Positions 7,088 through 16,251 of a stretch of DNA of 22,374 nucleotides are shown piece after piece. Source of the DNA: Botryllus schlosseri (lineage: Eukaryota > Chordata > Ascidiacea > Stolidobranchia > Styelidae); the NCBI GenBank assembly GCA_000444245.1, contig ATSW01014090.1, positions 1 through 22,374 on the forward strand, written 5' to 3'. How positions within the stretch are numbered: the first letter of the stretch is position 1; each line of letters starts with the position of its first letter. The notes under the pieces are model-generated. The model was not told the DNA's origin and ran no database searches. It saw nothing but the letters and a program-made list of their open reading frames with translations. Both the position numbers and the translations under genes were made by a program.

Positions 7088-8097
7088 TAGGGCCATTTAA
7101 AGTCATTAAAGTCATATTTTTTTCTATGCATCAGTAAGTCGTGAAATCAATTTTAACGCAAAAACCGCATCCATATGGGGTATATTAAGAAAGTTATAAA
7201 GTCATATAAAGTCATATTTTCCTGGTTAGGTCATATTTGAGTTATAAAGTCATATTGTTGTATGCATTAAATAAAAAGTGCCAATCGAAGCAATTACGCA
7301 CTAAGAAAGTAAGGCAATTTCTGATTGAACGAAGGCAAAATGTAAGGTTAGCGTACATAACATTACAGTCGCAGACCTATGAGGTCACACATTGCATTGT
7401 GTTGCTTTGCTACACAATCTGTTTTACTTCTGTGCACTAAAGTGGGACGTCATTTGAAGTTCAGAGACTTCCACAAGTGAAAGAAATAGTCAACGCATGG
7501 GAAGCTGAAGGAGTTATTGTAAAGAACGTCAAAGATTCGGTGAACGATCCAAAGTTGACGAGTCAGTTAACAGAAATATGCCTCCACTACAACAATATTT
7601 CAAACTTCATACTGAAAATGGAAAGTTGTTCGTACACTATCAAAGAGGCTGATGCTGATCTAAATGCCCTGGATTTCGGAAAAGATCCGCTTGAGCTCAA
7701 AAATTACATTAAGAAGCGATTCGACAAAAACGATGTGAAACAAATTATGGAGCTACAAAGACATTTCACCAGCGCTGTATGCAAAACTGCAGAAGTGTCA
7801 ACCAACATCAGCGTCTGTGGAGCGCTCATTTTCCTTACTAAAGTCATTTTTACGTTCAAATCGTAAATTTAAGGACTCCAACATTCCACACTACATGAAA
7901 CTGTACTACAAAAGTGGTTTAAAATAAAAGTGGATGTATATTACTGTTATGTTGTTCATGTTTTACTCGTCAGTTCCATGAGTGACGTTGGTTACATGTA
8001 AAAATACACGATTTTCGCATAAAGTCATATAAAGTCATATTTTCCAAAAAATAAAGTCATATAATTGATTTTTTAAGGTCATATAAAAATGGCCCTA
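7088..8097 (+). mobile_element. hAT-type DNA transposon, internally reduced
   Basis: This 1010-bp element has inverted ends TAGGGCCATTT and is flanked by a perfect 8-bp target duplication GATATTAC (7080-7087 and 8098-8105), the size made by hAT transposases. Near both ends a 23-bp direct repeat built from two AAAGTCATAT units occurs (7198-7220 and 8021-8043), with further GTCATAT copies around it. These could be transposase binding sites. The only sizeable frame is a short remnant, so the element is non-autonomous. Confidence 0.88.
7441..7866 (+). pseudogene. Possible hAT transposase C-terminal remnant
   Basis: The frame is open from just after a stop (7438-7440) to TAA after 7866, about 141 codons. 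There is no good ATG start; the first in-frame start-like codon is GTG. It is helical and charged, with segments PKLTSQLTEICLHYNNIS, KMESCSYTIKEA and IKKRFDKND. They recall the conserved helical region of some hAT and CGGBP1-like proteins, where a line about how many helices remain precedes LE..G....A. The DDE catalytic motifs and the BED finger are absent. It lies wholly inside the hAT element, so an element-borne remnant is more likely than a host gene. The family call is tentative. Confidence 0.4.
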
Positions 8098-8101
8098 GAT
8101 A

Positions 8102-8442
8102 TTACATTTCCCACTGTTCGCACAGTTTCCCACAGTCCATTTCTTCTTCTCTTCTTCTGATCTGCGTTGAAGATCCTTCATTATATCCGACATCATTTTC
8201 GCACCCTACATGAAATGTACACAGAGTAGAACGTTTATCGGACACGTAAAGTTACTTGCATATACCAACCCCGCAATCCCCCTTTGAGATCCATCTGCCA
8301 TCGACGTAACGTCTCATGCAAAATTGAGCTGAAAAAGAGAAATTTCAATCCGATTCTAAATGGAACACAATTCGCTCGTACCTGACGAACGCGAGCAGAA
8401 CACGATCACGAACATAATGAGAATCCAATACTTCAGCGACAT
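8102..8442 (-). CDS. Small secreted cysteine-rich protein, three exons
   Basis: I built this gene from splice signals. Exon 1 is 8442-8382, exon 2 is 8328-8266 and exon 3 is 8205-8102, with introns of 53 and 60 bp that start GT and end AG (TTTTTCAG, CATGTAG). Both junctions are phase 1 and join in frame to 75 codons. The ATG has A at -3. Residues 1-20 (MSLKYWILIMFVIVFCSRSS) form a classic signal peptide, with cleavage likely near AQ. The mature part of about 54 residues has five cysteines: FC, GDC, VGC, MDC and LC. It has a RYVDGRWISKGDC stretch and an acidic/basic RRREEE segment. Spacing faintly recalls von Willebrand C modules, but I do not recognise the family. An odd cysteine count allows dimerisation, or exon 3 may continue past a donor-like AT|GTAATA. 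A hAT element inserted directly behind the stop codon. Confidence 0.65.
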
Positions 8443-8491
8443 TTTCGGAACTGAATTGATGAGATAGATAGATGGTGGTGGGTAGGTGCAC

Positions 8492-8499
8492 AATATAAT
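8492..8499 (-). promoter_or_regulatory. TATA-like motif of the small secreted gene
   Basis: The minus strand reads ATTATATTG about 50 bp before the ATG, a fitting place for a TATA box with a very short leader. The motif is weak and the call rests on position. Confidence 0.3.
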
Positions 8500-8526
8500 G
8501 CGACCGACTTCAACTGAGCCACACAC

Positions 8527-9068
8527 CTAAATGTCTTTCATAGTTCCCTGTGCAACAATTTACTAAGAATTTTATGTTTAGATATACGCAATCAACTTTC
8601 TATCACTGGCAAAACGTGTGCAATGACGATAAGCTGTGTTGTTTCAACGCAGACTGCGTGATTTCGAAGAAGTCAAATCATGAAATACGTAGAATCGCTT
8701 TTATCAGGAAGCTCGCCTGACGACCCATCAGATCTGATGTTTTGATGTTAACAAGGAAACGTTGACTTCTGAAAAAACTACAGGGTTTCGGCGTCATGGA
8801 ATTTTTCACGATCATCACAAAACGAGCAACAACTATTCGTATGAATAGGGCAGCGGTTCTCAACTTCCCATGCATAACTGACGACATTGTAACAACGACA
8901 GAATGCGACGGGCCGCGGAACGTTATTACCATGTATTTGCAAAATTTAATTCGCTACATTAACCAGTCCTATTCATGGTATTTCGACTACATTGGTAATT
9001 TTACACCAGGCCGTTATTCTGATTACGTATTTACCGACTTAAAGCACGGCCCACTTCCAGGCTTTAGA
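8527..9068 (-). repeat. R-family repeat, copy 1
   Basis: This segment recurs at 11991-13010 and 14670-15285, in the same orientation. The shared text runs from an AAATGTCT motif through ACGTAGAATCGCTTTTATCA to the CCACTTCCAGGCTTTAG end. This copy is the most diverged. It lacks an AACGATATCGATG segment and has a stop in the frame that is open in the other two. Confidence 0.85.
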
Positions 9069-9558
9069 TAGGGTTAACCAGTCTGCACCTTGCTGTCCCC
9101 GAGTGCTGAGCGCCGAGCCTGCATGATAGCCGCGGACACCATGTATATACGAGGAAGAGACAATCAAACACAAACATGAGAATGAAATCGTATGATAAGT
9201 ACAAGGCTCAATGGCGAAAACGATCGAGAGCGGATTCTGTCTTGCTCCAATGCGATTTCTGGAGCTTTTGGACACGATATCTCGCGGTTCTTCGGATCGA
9301 ATCTTTCACCGATTCCGTGCATTGCAATAACTGACTATAGGCATACTTCGAATTTGAATCCAGCAAATCCACAGGCTCACAAAAGGTTTCATCTATATGT
9401 TTTTTTTTTCGTAGCAGAACAGTATAAGTTTAAAGCAACCTATCTGGTAAGGATTGCCCGAACGTAGACTTAAGCCAAATGCGGAAACCGTTTGTGTGGA
9501 GTGCACGGAAGTGAACGCACAAAATGAAGAGCATAAGAAAGTACCATTTTCCAGTCAT
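9069..9558. other. Sequence without recognised genes
   Basis: Short frames occur on both strands (for example 9176-9334 plus) but show no family features. The left part may contain further decay products of the neighbouring retroelement. Confidence 0.35.
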
Positions 9559-9975
9559 CTATACGCGCAGATTTTGCGATGCCAGCTGAAGCTTGACAGT
9601 TCTACATATAGTTTGGTTCACTCTTTCGCACTGAGAGTCTTCAATCAGATGAGCGTTGAATGACTGCTCGCAATTCCCCTTTTCGCAAGGAAGGTCTTCA
9701 CTTCTCTGGAAAGAAACGACATCTCTCGGTCACTATTGATATAGTTAGGAGACCCTACAAGCGACAACAACCGAGAAAGTCGATTGATTGCCTACCGTTT
9801 CCGGATAGGCAAACGGAAAACTACTGAACTCGTCAATTATTATTACTTCGGCCAACAATAACGAGGCTTGATTCTGGCACACTCCGTGCAGGATCGGCAT
9901 TCCGTTTTGAAGTCATCAATCGAAAAAGGCAGATTTTTTATTCCTGACATAATGAATCAGCCTCCGAACTCACGG
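9559..9975 (-). mobile_element. Ty3/gypsy-like pol fossil (integrase part)
   Basis: Two stretches on the minus strand recall LTR-retrotransposon integrase. One, about 9846-9972, resembles the cysteine-bearing N-terminal region with a NLPFS...C..C..C..IKP pattern. The other, about 9559-9705, resembles the end of the catalytic core with a QCERVNQTI motif. The element is broken, with several breaks, no LTRs seen in the window and no other domains. It is an old fragment and not a host gene. Confidence 0.6.
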
Positions 9976-10040
9976 CTGTCCTAAGTTAACATGCGCCTCC
10001 CATAATACTAAAATGAAATGTACAGAAAATATCCCTGATA

Positions 10041-10140
10041 CAGGAGTGGGAAAACTGCGGCTCGCGAGTCGCATGCGGTTATTTCAGCCTTTGGTTGATT
10101 TAATGATTGCACATTGCACAATGCACAATGCACATATGTT
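10041..10140. mobile_element. Solo hAT-like end
   Basis: CAGGAGTGGGAAAACTGCGG followed by CTCGCGAGTCGCATGCGG has the look of hAT ends of the CAGGGGTGG...GCGGCCCGCGGG type. No matching opposite end was found. A CACATTGCACAATGCACAAT-type short repeat follows (10109-10138). Confidence 0.45.
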
Positions 10141-10282
10141 TCGCCATTTTGCTGGAGAGGTTTAACCTGGTTATAAATTGATGCAATCTACCACGTATTA
10201 ACAATATGCGTATTGTTTTCGTGTTTTTTGTCCTTATCGTCCACGTCACACTTGTAAAATTTGGGAGAAGGTGGCACTACAG

Positions 10283-10615
10283 CAGGGGTTCTTCACCAGT
10301 GGTCCGTGGACCCCGTAGGGTACAAAGCACGAAACCAGGAGGAGTACCAGACGCATTGTGAAATTACGCCTATACGCTATCTAGAGCCCAAAATTCTTTT
10401 ACAAACCAATAAAAAATGGGATATTTTGAGGGCAGATTTATTCAATTCAAAAATTTTATTCACGCTACGTGCGAATTTATAACTATATATGGTCTTTTTG
10501 ATTTTAATATAGGTAGCCTATAGCATCAGACGTTGTGTTGAAAATGAACAGGGGTTATGAGAAATTTTATTGAAAGCTTAAATTGTGCGAGCGCTAAAAA
10601 GGTTAAGAATTACTG
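10283..10615. mobile_element. Short hAT-type element
   Basis: It begins CAGGGGTTCTTCACC. The far end, read inverted, is CAGTAATTCTTAACC. The flanking 8-mers CACTACAG and CATTATAC match at five of eight positions and both have TA at the centre. Length is 333 bp with no transposase. This appears to be an old non-autonomous copy. Confidence 0.55.
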
Positions 10616-10727
10616 CATTATACAGGTTTAGACCTTTGCAATTGAACTCTCCAATCGAGTTCCCGTGCACAAACGTTTCACCCGCAACAATGAGCTTGAT
10701 AATTAATTACCGTAGTGCAGGTCACGA

Positions 10728-10895
10728 TGCAAAACAAATTTGACTCAATTTCAACCCGTAGAAGCTGAGTTATTTGAGTTTTTCATTTATAATTCTGGGA
10801 TTATCCATCGTCAATGCTATTTTTTGCAAATCCAGAACTTTCAACCGCAATAACTCCTCTTCTACGGGTTGGAATTGAGTCGAATTTGTTTTGCA
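10728..10895. repeat. Fold-back inverted repeat
   Basis: Arms of 47 bp (10728-10774 and 10849-10895) are inverted copies with about four mismatches, starting TGCAAAACAAATT, around a 74-bp spacer that itself pairs partly. A weaker third relative of one arm is at about 11013-11060. It could form a long hairpin. No TE termini were recognised. Confidence 0.8.
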
Positions 10896-11210
10896 TTGTT
10901 TTTGAAGACAACTCAACAATGTCATGGGGTCGACAGTACATTTTTAGTTAATTTTTTAATTTTTCATAATACATCAAAAAAAATAATTGGCTCTGCGGCG
11001 GCTTATACTGGCTAGAATTGAACCAAATTTGGTGTGCATCGTTTCTAAGTGTAAGGTGACAATTTAATCAGCGAGTGACTGGAATCTGAAAAAAAAGTTA
11101 ATTTTGAACACCTTATTGCGCAGAGAAATGTTCTGACTCAACGCTCTGCTGCATTGAATGTCCATTGTTCATTGCCCATCCGCTTCATAGTCAGGTGTTT
11201 TTTTCTATAA
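10896..11210. other. Sequence without recognised genes
   Basis: AT-rich, with a diverged relative of the fold-back arm near 11013-11060. No coding signal was seen. Confidence 0.4.
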
Positions 11211-11285
11211 CAGTGGTTCTCAATCGGGGGTCCGCGAAGCAATTTCAGGGGGTCCTCGAAACCTTCAATTTTTTAAAATGTGTGT
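11211..11285. mobile_element. Solo hAT-like end
   Basis: CAGTGGTTCTCAATCGGGGG followed by TCCGCG is typical of hAT ends of the CAGTGGTTCTCAA type. The preceding 8-mer TTCTATAA resembles the target sites of other elements in this window. The opposite end was not found. Confidence 0.5.
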
Positions 11286-11690
11286 TAACCTAATTTCAAT
11301 TTAAAAAAATAGCTTCTTGCAGGTACAGAACTTCTATATACAATTGAATAGTATATTCATATTGAAATGAACCAGAAACCTGACACTCGTCAAGGGTAAT
11401 CGTCATCAACTAGTTACCAATTACAACCAACTGGTAACTACAACCAATTACAATTTAATAGAAAAACTATAGTACAGCCAATTTACATGTATTTGCTGCT
11501 TCTTTTCTCATCAGCAGATCGTTGAGCATGTATATTTTCAACAATGTTACTTTTGAAGATAAAGCAAAGCAGTGCGACTGCCAATACCTAGAGCGCAAAC
11601 TTAAAATATGTAACACGACTTGGGTCCAATAGTCTTCGTTGATCTGTATAGTTTATCAGTTGAATTCAACGAGGGTGGAACCTTGCTCGA
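11286..11690. other. Sequence without recognised genes
   Basis: Probably the interior of a decayed element. It contains a small inverted repeat TAGTTACCA / TGGTAACTA (about 11410-11445). No gene was seen. Confidence 0.35.
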
Positions 11691-11954
11691 TTTCCTTCGG
11701 CGATAACGAAGCATATACGGCGGTTTCCTTCACAATATACCAGTCATGCATTTTATAAGCACTTGTGAAGCAGCTGTGGAAACTTGTTTATCATGTACCC
11801 CGTAATTTAGCATAGCCTGAGTGTATTTCCTTCGGCGATAACAAAGCATATACAGCGGTTTCCTTCACAATCTCCCAATCAAGCATTACAAGCATTTGAG
11901 AAGCTGCTGTGGAAACTTGTCTCCATGTACTTTGTAATTTAACATAGCCTGAGT
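11691..11954. repeat. Two-copy tandem repeat of 135 bp
   Basis: Copies 11691-11825 and 11826-11954 both start TTTCCTTCGGCGATAAC and end CATAGCCTGAGT, with roughly 15% differences. Each copy contains GTTTCCTTCACAA and an inverted-like partner TTGTGAAG...GTGGAAAC, so each could form a hairpin. No open frame runs through both copies. Confidence 0.85.
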
Positions 11955-11990
11955 TGAACTGAAATCATTACCGGCTGCATCGCAGACCCG

Positions 11991-13010
11991 ACTTCAATAT
12001 TCGGAAAAAGTAGTAAGTAACCATTGTTATGCAGAGGCGGTAAAGTAGTGATGTTGATAATCAAGTAGAAGTACAGATAGTGCTCATTCTAAGTAGAAGT
12101 AGCGATTTTAAATTTGTGAAATAGTAAGTCTTCCTGACCGATATTTTTTTGCTCATAAAACTCTTCGGTAAAAGCGGAAGTAGACTAAAAACATAACCAC
12201 TCGTGTAATTAGAGTACTCCGACAAAGAAGAAGTACTTCGTTAATAAGCATGAGACACTCTGAACATTGCTAAAATTTAGCGACTTCCAAGATATGTGGG
12301 CAGACCAACTTTGAGTGTAAGTGTGAAATGTTCTACTTGTAATCAGAAAGGGGTCAAAGTAGCTGCCGTTGGTGTCCGAGTGGAAGTAGAAGTTAAATTT
12401 ATACGCCCAAATGTCTATCATAGTCCCGCGTGCAACAATTTATAAGGAGTTTCATTTTTTAGCGAAATGACTTCGTAGTCGGTGCACCAATGATCCCCTA
12501 TTCAACCAACCAACCAACCAGCTTTCTATTAATTGCAAAACGCGTGCAATGACGATGTGGTCTGTTGTTTCCGAGCCGACTGCGTGATTTCGAGGAAGTC
12601 AGATCATCGATATCGTTTATGAAATACGTAGAATCGCTTTTATCAGGAAGTTCACCTGATGAACCATCAGATCTGATGGTTTGACGCAAACAAGGAAACG
12701 ATTTTCTAACAAACTATAGGGTTTTGGCGTCATGGAATTTTCCACGACCATCACAAAACGGGCAACAACTATTCGTATCAATAGGGCAGCGGTTCTATAC
12801 TTTCCATCCATAACGGACGACATTGTAACAACGACAGATGCGACGGGCGGCAGAACATAATTACCATGTATTCGCAATATTTAATTCGCTGCATTAACCA
12901 GTCCTTTGGTTTGTTTGTTTCATATTCATGATGTTTCGACTACATTGTTCATTTTACATCAAGTCAATATTCCTTATTTGTAACACCGCCCACTTCCAGG
13001 CTTTAGGTAT
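11991..13010 (-). repeat. R-family repeat, copy 2
   Basis: Matches 14670-15285, but carries about 350 bp of extra sequence (about 12048-12390) rich in AAGTAGAAGT motifs. It also has a CCAACCAACCAACC microsatellite at about 12506. The putative exon frame is open here from an acceptor at 12706-12707 to a stop at 12498-12500. It is longer than in copy 3 because the copy-3 stop is absent. Confidence 0.85.
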
Positions 13011-13017
13011 TGCAAAT

Positions 13018-13105
13018 TTTGACTCGAGTCAAGTAAAGTCACTTGATTTTTGAAGAAAGTCACGTCAAGTCACGAGTCAAGTCACTAATCAAGTCAAGTT
13101 GAATT
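13018..13105. repeat. Degenerate GTCAAGTCAC repeat
   Basis: Starts TTGACTCGAGTCAAGTAAAG and continues with several GTCAAGTCAC-like units. Related to the repeat at 603-699 and 4291-4387. Confidence 0.7.
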
Positions 13106-13332
13106 TTCAAAGTACGAGACATGATTCAAAGTTATTGCATTTGCTAACTATTTTCAATACAGATGGAGTCTCCATTTATTCTGAATCGTGGTACAAATTA
13201 AGAGTTGATTATACGCGCAAAGGGGCGCTGTATCGCTCACGTAAACGTGAACTGCTAAACTACAGTCAAAATACAGGATAACATACGAAACCTCAAGAAA
13301 GTTGAAAAATGATATGGTGCAATACCCTATAC

Positions 13333-13400
13333 CAGGGGTTCTCGGCCTCCTTTTGGCCAGGTATTTTACAATTTTATACCTTAATTTCAAGATGCGATGT
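13333..13400. mobile_element. Solo hAT-like end
   Basis: CAGGGGTTCTCGGCCTCC follows CCCTATAC, an 8-mer of the same target type as at 18580-18587. The other end is not recognised. Confidence 0.4.
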
Positions 13401-13479
13401 TGAAGGCTTGTCCATTCATAACATAAATACAGCATCAAATTTTAAACTGATTCAGAACTTCGTTAGGTGAAATTAGGGC

Positions 13480-13790
13480 TGGAAACATGTTGGATTCGAC
13501 CTAGAGTTCAAGACGTGTCATTTGACGACATGCGAGCGACAAGTACAGAACGAATACGAGCGACTCAGCGCAACATTGCGCGATCATTCGCTTTCGATTC
13601 CTTCATTTTGTGCAGGATCGTAAAGGCTGCTGCAGACTGGCTCTCGTGACACGACAAAACGAGAGTATCGCGCCTGTCTGTGACAAAACCGCGTCGCCAG
13701 ACTACGCAACAAAGCGTCGGCGAGAGGGCTGCGCAGCTCGCCGACAAAGTTGCAGCGCAGTAGAAAATAAGCACGCGCTCTCATTTCGAC
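13480..13790. other. GC-richer stretch with strong hairpins
   Basis: GTCGGCGAG and CTCGCCGAC (13716-13745) form a perfect 9-bp stem around a 12-nt loop. CTCTCGT and ACGAGAG (13641-13665) form another. Overlapping frames on both strands are explained by base composition. It may be the remains of a MITE; no termini were identified. Confidence 0.4.
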
Positions 13791-14669
13791 GGTGCTGTTG
13801 CAATCTTTTCTAATCGTTCAACTTCCTAACTTAACATTCTCGTGTACCAGTTGCGTAATTTATCTAGGGTTACACAGTGAAGGATGTGCGGGAGTGCCAT
13901 ATATAAACGCGCACATTCAGATATCCCACATGGGACTCATACGCTACTGCTGTTCATATTCATTCGACCAATACATCTATCTGAGGCAATTGTCGTCGCA
14001 TGCATCGTTGAGCTGTCAGATCAAGGACTAACGCAGGGCCAGGCGTTCGCCACTGCTAGTTAAGTACGTAAGTCACAACCTACGTTGGACTCAGGCTTAC
14101 GGCTCTAGCAGGTTATCCGACAACGCTACGTTCTCTACAATATACTTGAGTAGGCTATAATTGGAAGCAGTCTAAACACGTAGCCACTCGATTAAGTAGA
14201 AGCAGGCAGAACCTATAGGTTTGCCAGATTTGGATGGGATTCGGATTTTAGACGTTTTTGTAATGGTTTTGAATCTGGACTTACCGATTTTCATTGAGTG
14301 CCGATCTCATGGCGGCATTCTCCATCTTCGGTTATGAGTGACTGTGACCATGGCCTGACATTAAAATGATTTACTGAATATCGACTTCAGAATTCAACGT
14401 TGAAAGCGGATTGGGACTGTGTTTAGACGTGAGTCTGAAGCTTAGAAATTTAATTGAGAAATTTGAAATCCCTTCATCGGTGATAGCTAAACTCATAGGG
14501 GTGGATAGCACATTCACGTGCACGGTGCATTTTTGAGGTGAAAATAGGGCGGAAATTTATTTACACCTATTTATGTAGGTGAATATGGGCTTCCACCGCT
14601 TTAAATATGTGAAAATACCATATACACCACTTGTCCACCCGCAATTCCACCTTTATTTTTTACAGTGAC
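13791..14669. other. Sequence without recognised genes
   Basis: A TAGGTTTGCCAGATTTGGAT motif at about 14216 recalls hAT-like TAGGGTTGCCAGA ends. The stretch around 14490-14640 has GGTGGA-type text at both sides. Neither is complete enough to call. No gene was seen. Confidence 0.35.
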
Positions 14670-15285
14670 ACTTCAATACTCGGAAAAAGTAGTAAGTAAC
14701 CGTTGTTATGCAGAGGTGGTAAATTTACTTAAGGTAGTAGAAGTCAAGTTTAATTTATACGCCCAAATGTCTATTATAGTTCCGCGTGCAACAATTTATT
14801 AGGAATTTCATTTTTAGATACGCAATCAACTTTCTATCAATTGCAAAACGTGTGCAATGACGATAAGCTGTGTTGTTTCAGCGCCGGCTGCGTGATTTCG
14901 AGGAAGTCAGATCATCGATATCGTTCATGAAATACGTAGAATCGCTTTTATCAGGAAGCTCGCCTGATGAACCATCAGATCTGATGTTTTGACGCAAACA
15001 AGGAAACGACTTTCTAACAAACTATAGGGTTTTGGTGTCATGGAATTCTCCACGACCATCACAAAACGGGCAACAAACATTCGTATCAATAGGGCAGCGG
15101 TTCTATACTTTCCATGCATAACGTACGATATTGTAACAACGACAGATGCGACGGGCGGCAGAACATTATTACCATGTATTCGCAATATTTATGGTGCTGC
15201 ATTAACCAGCAGTCCTTTGGTTTGCTTGTTTGATATTCATGTTTCGACTACATTGGTCATTTTACATCAAGTCAATATTCTTTAT
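14670..15285 (-). repeat. R-family repeat, copy 3
   Basis: The cleanest copy, from ACTTCAATACTCGGAAAAAG to the CATCAAGTCAATATTC end. It contains the possible exon 14878-15013. Confidence 0.85.
14878..15013 (-). CDS. Possible terminal exon of an unknown gene family
   Basis: On the minus strand an acceptor (GTTAG) is followed by 136 nt that read in phase 2 as KSFPCLRQNIRSDGSS, GELPDKSDSTYF, NDIDDL and SKSRSRR before TGA. It is acidic and serine-rich with a basic end, like a cytoplasmic tail. Over the IRSDG...STYF part, the differences among the three R copies that I could compare fall on third codon positions and keep the amino acids (GGG/GGT, TCG/TCA, GGC/GGT, GAG/GAA). That suggests past selection on this frame. 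Copy 1 (8.7 kb) is broken and copy 2 runs on further. No upstream exon was found, so it could equally be a decayed duplicate. Family not recognised. Confidence 0.3.
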
Positions 15286-15601
15286 CCGACTCTAATTAGA
15301 CGTACTGGCACGTATGGAGTCAGCATGTGAAAGTCGAAAGAAAACCTAAAAGAGAAACGGCGGCTTTTTCCACTGGCTATGACAACAGCAACTAAACTAA
15401 TTTTGAGTATATAATAACTGGAAGGTAATGCTGAAGTAAACAAGTTTTCTTGCAGGTTCGTATGTCGTATGCCAGAAAGGGGTATGAAATGAACTCGCAA
15501 TGAAGTGAAAGTGATGTATAGATTTACTGTACTTCGGCAGGTCGTATTCTTGTAAGATAAAAATAGCCATAAATGCAAATTCTGGTGGAGGTATTCTGGA
15601 C
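15286..15601. other. Sequence without recognised genes
   Basis: No domain, splice pattern or repeat termini were seen. Confidence 0.4.
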
Positions 15602-16073
15602 CATCATCATCATTGGTTTATTAGCAATTTGATCAGTTCAATATACACCACAAAAAATGCGGTACAATGAAAAGACAGGAAGATGTCGAAGCGACTTAGA
15701 GTAGTCAATGGAATCAGACACCCACCTTGGCCTAGGCGATGTAAAGAGGAGGCATGCACATTGCACACTGAATGAAATGGGAAGCGAGATCGATAGGTCA
15801 GCCGTGGTCCGGTAATCTTGAGGATGGACTGTTTATATTTAGTAGTAATTGCTTGTATTTCTACTGGAATGTGGACATACTGTCGGATGGCCGACGGGAT
15901 ACTGTTCCACACATCAGGTCCGGCATATTTGATAGAGTGATGATCTTTTCGGTCGATCATATGATATTTGGGCGACGTGGACGCGCGTCCGCAACGAATC
16001 GTAATGGAATGAGGATTTAACGGAGCGCATTATTCTTTGGAGTCGGTTTAAAATTTCCTGCCTGCCTACATAA
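15602..16073 (-). mobile_element. 5'-truncated LINE, 3' end fragment
   Basis: On the minus strand a frame carries HHSIKYAGPDVWNSIPSAIR, the signature of the C-terminus of CR1/L2/jockey-type LINE reverse-transcriptase proteins (S..Y.GP..WN.LP..IR). A second stretch upstream, RLQRIMRS, is in another frame, so at least one frameshift separates them. The 3' end has CTAATAAACC followed by ATG units (ATGATGATGATGG), a short terminal microsatellite as is common for these LINEs. The open frame running on past the IR motif to 15610 is probably not all genuine. Confidence 0.7.
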
Positions 16074-16081
16074 TGTAAGAG

Positions 16082-16243
16082 CAGGGCCGTAACAGCACTT
16101 CGTCACCCCCCCCCCCAAACGTTGGTCTTGGGCCCCCACATGATGATGAACCGAACCTATGGGGTGGGGGGCTTCGCTTTTGGGCTCCCTTCGAGCTCGC
16201 CCCCCTCAATTGGGGGTTTTGGGGTGCGGCAGTTTCAGTCCTG
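16082..16243. mobile_element. 162-bp hAT MITE
   Basis: Ends CAGGGCCGTAACAGCAC and, inverted, CAGGACTGAAACTGCCGCAC. It is flanked by a perfect 8-bp duplication TGTAAGAG (16074-16081 and 16244-16251). It is C-rich on one side with a CCCCCCCC run. Its ends match those of the innermost element at 19015-19967 in the opposite orientation, so it is a deleted relative. It inserted into or beside the LINE tail. Confidence 0.9.
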
Positions 16244-16251
16244 TGTAAGAG

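Noticed and set aside
8102-8328. Assignment of the small secreted protein to the von Willebrand C family
   Set aside because: Only a loose Y..G.W....DC..C resemblance. Cysteine number and spacing do not fit a complete module.
9559-9705. A minus-strand stretch with a very good acceptor (TTTCTTTCCAG) that looked like a cysteine-rich host exon
   Set aside because: Its QCERVNQTI segment and the neighbouring NLPFS...IKP segment are retroelement integrase-like, so I treat it as a fossil.
12617-12877. 84-86-residue minus frames open in all three R copies (8678-8932, 12617-12877, 14925-15185)
   Set aside because: Differences among copies in this frame are largely amino-acid changing, and no domain is seen. 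A neighbouring frame explains the silent changes better.
13565-13813. Overlapping plus and minus frames of 60-69 residues
   Set aside because: They overlap each other in a GC-richer hairpin region with no domain or splice context.
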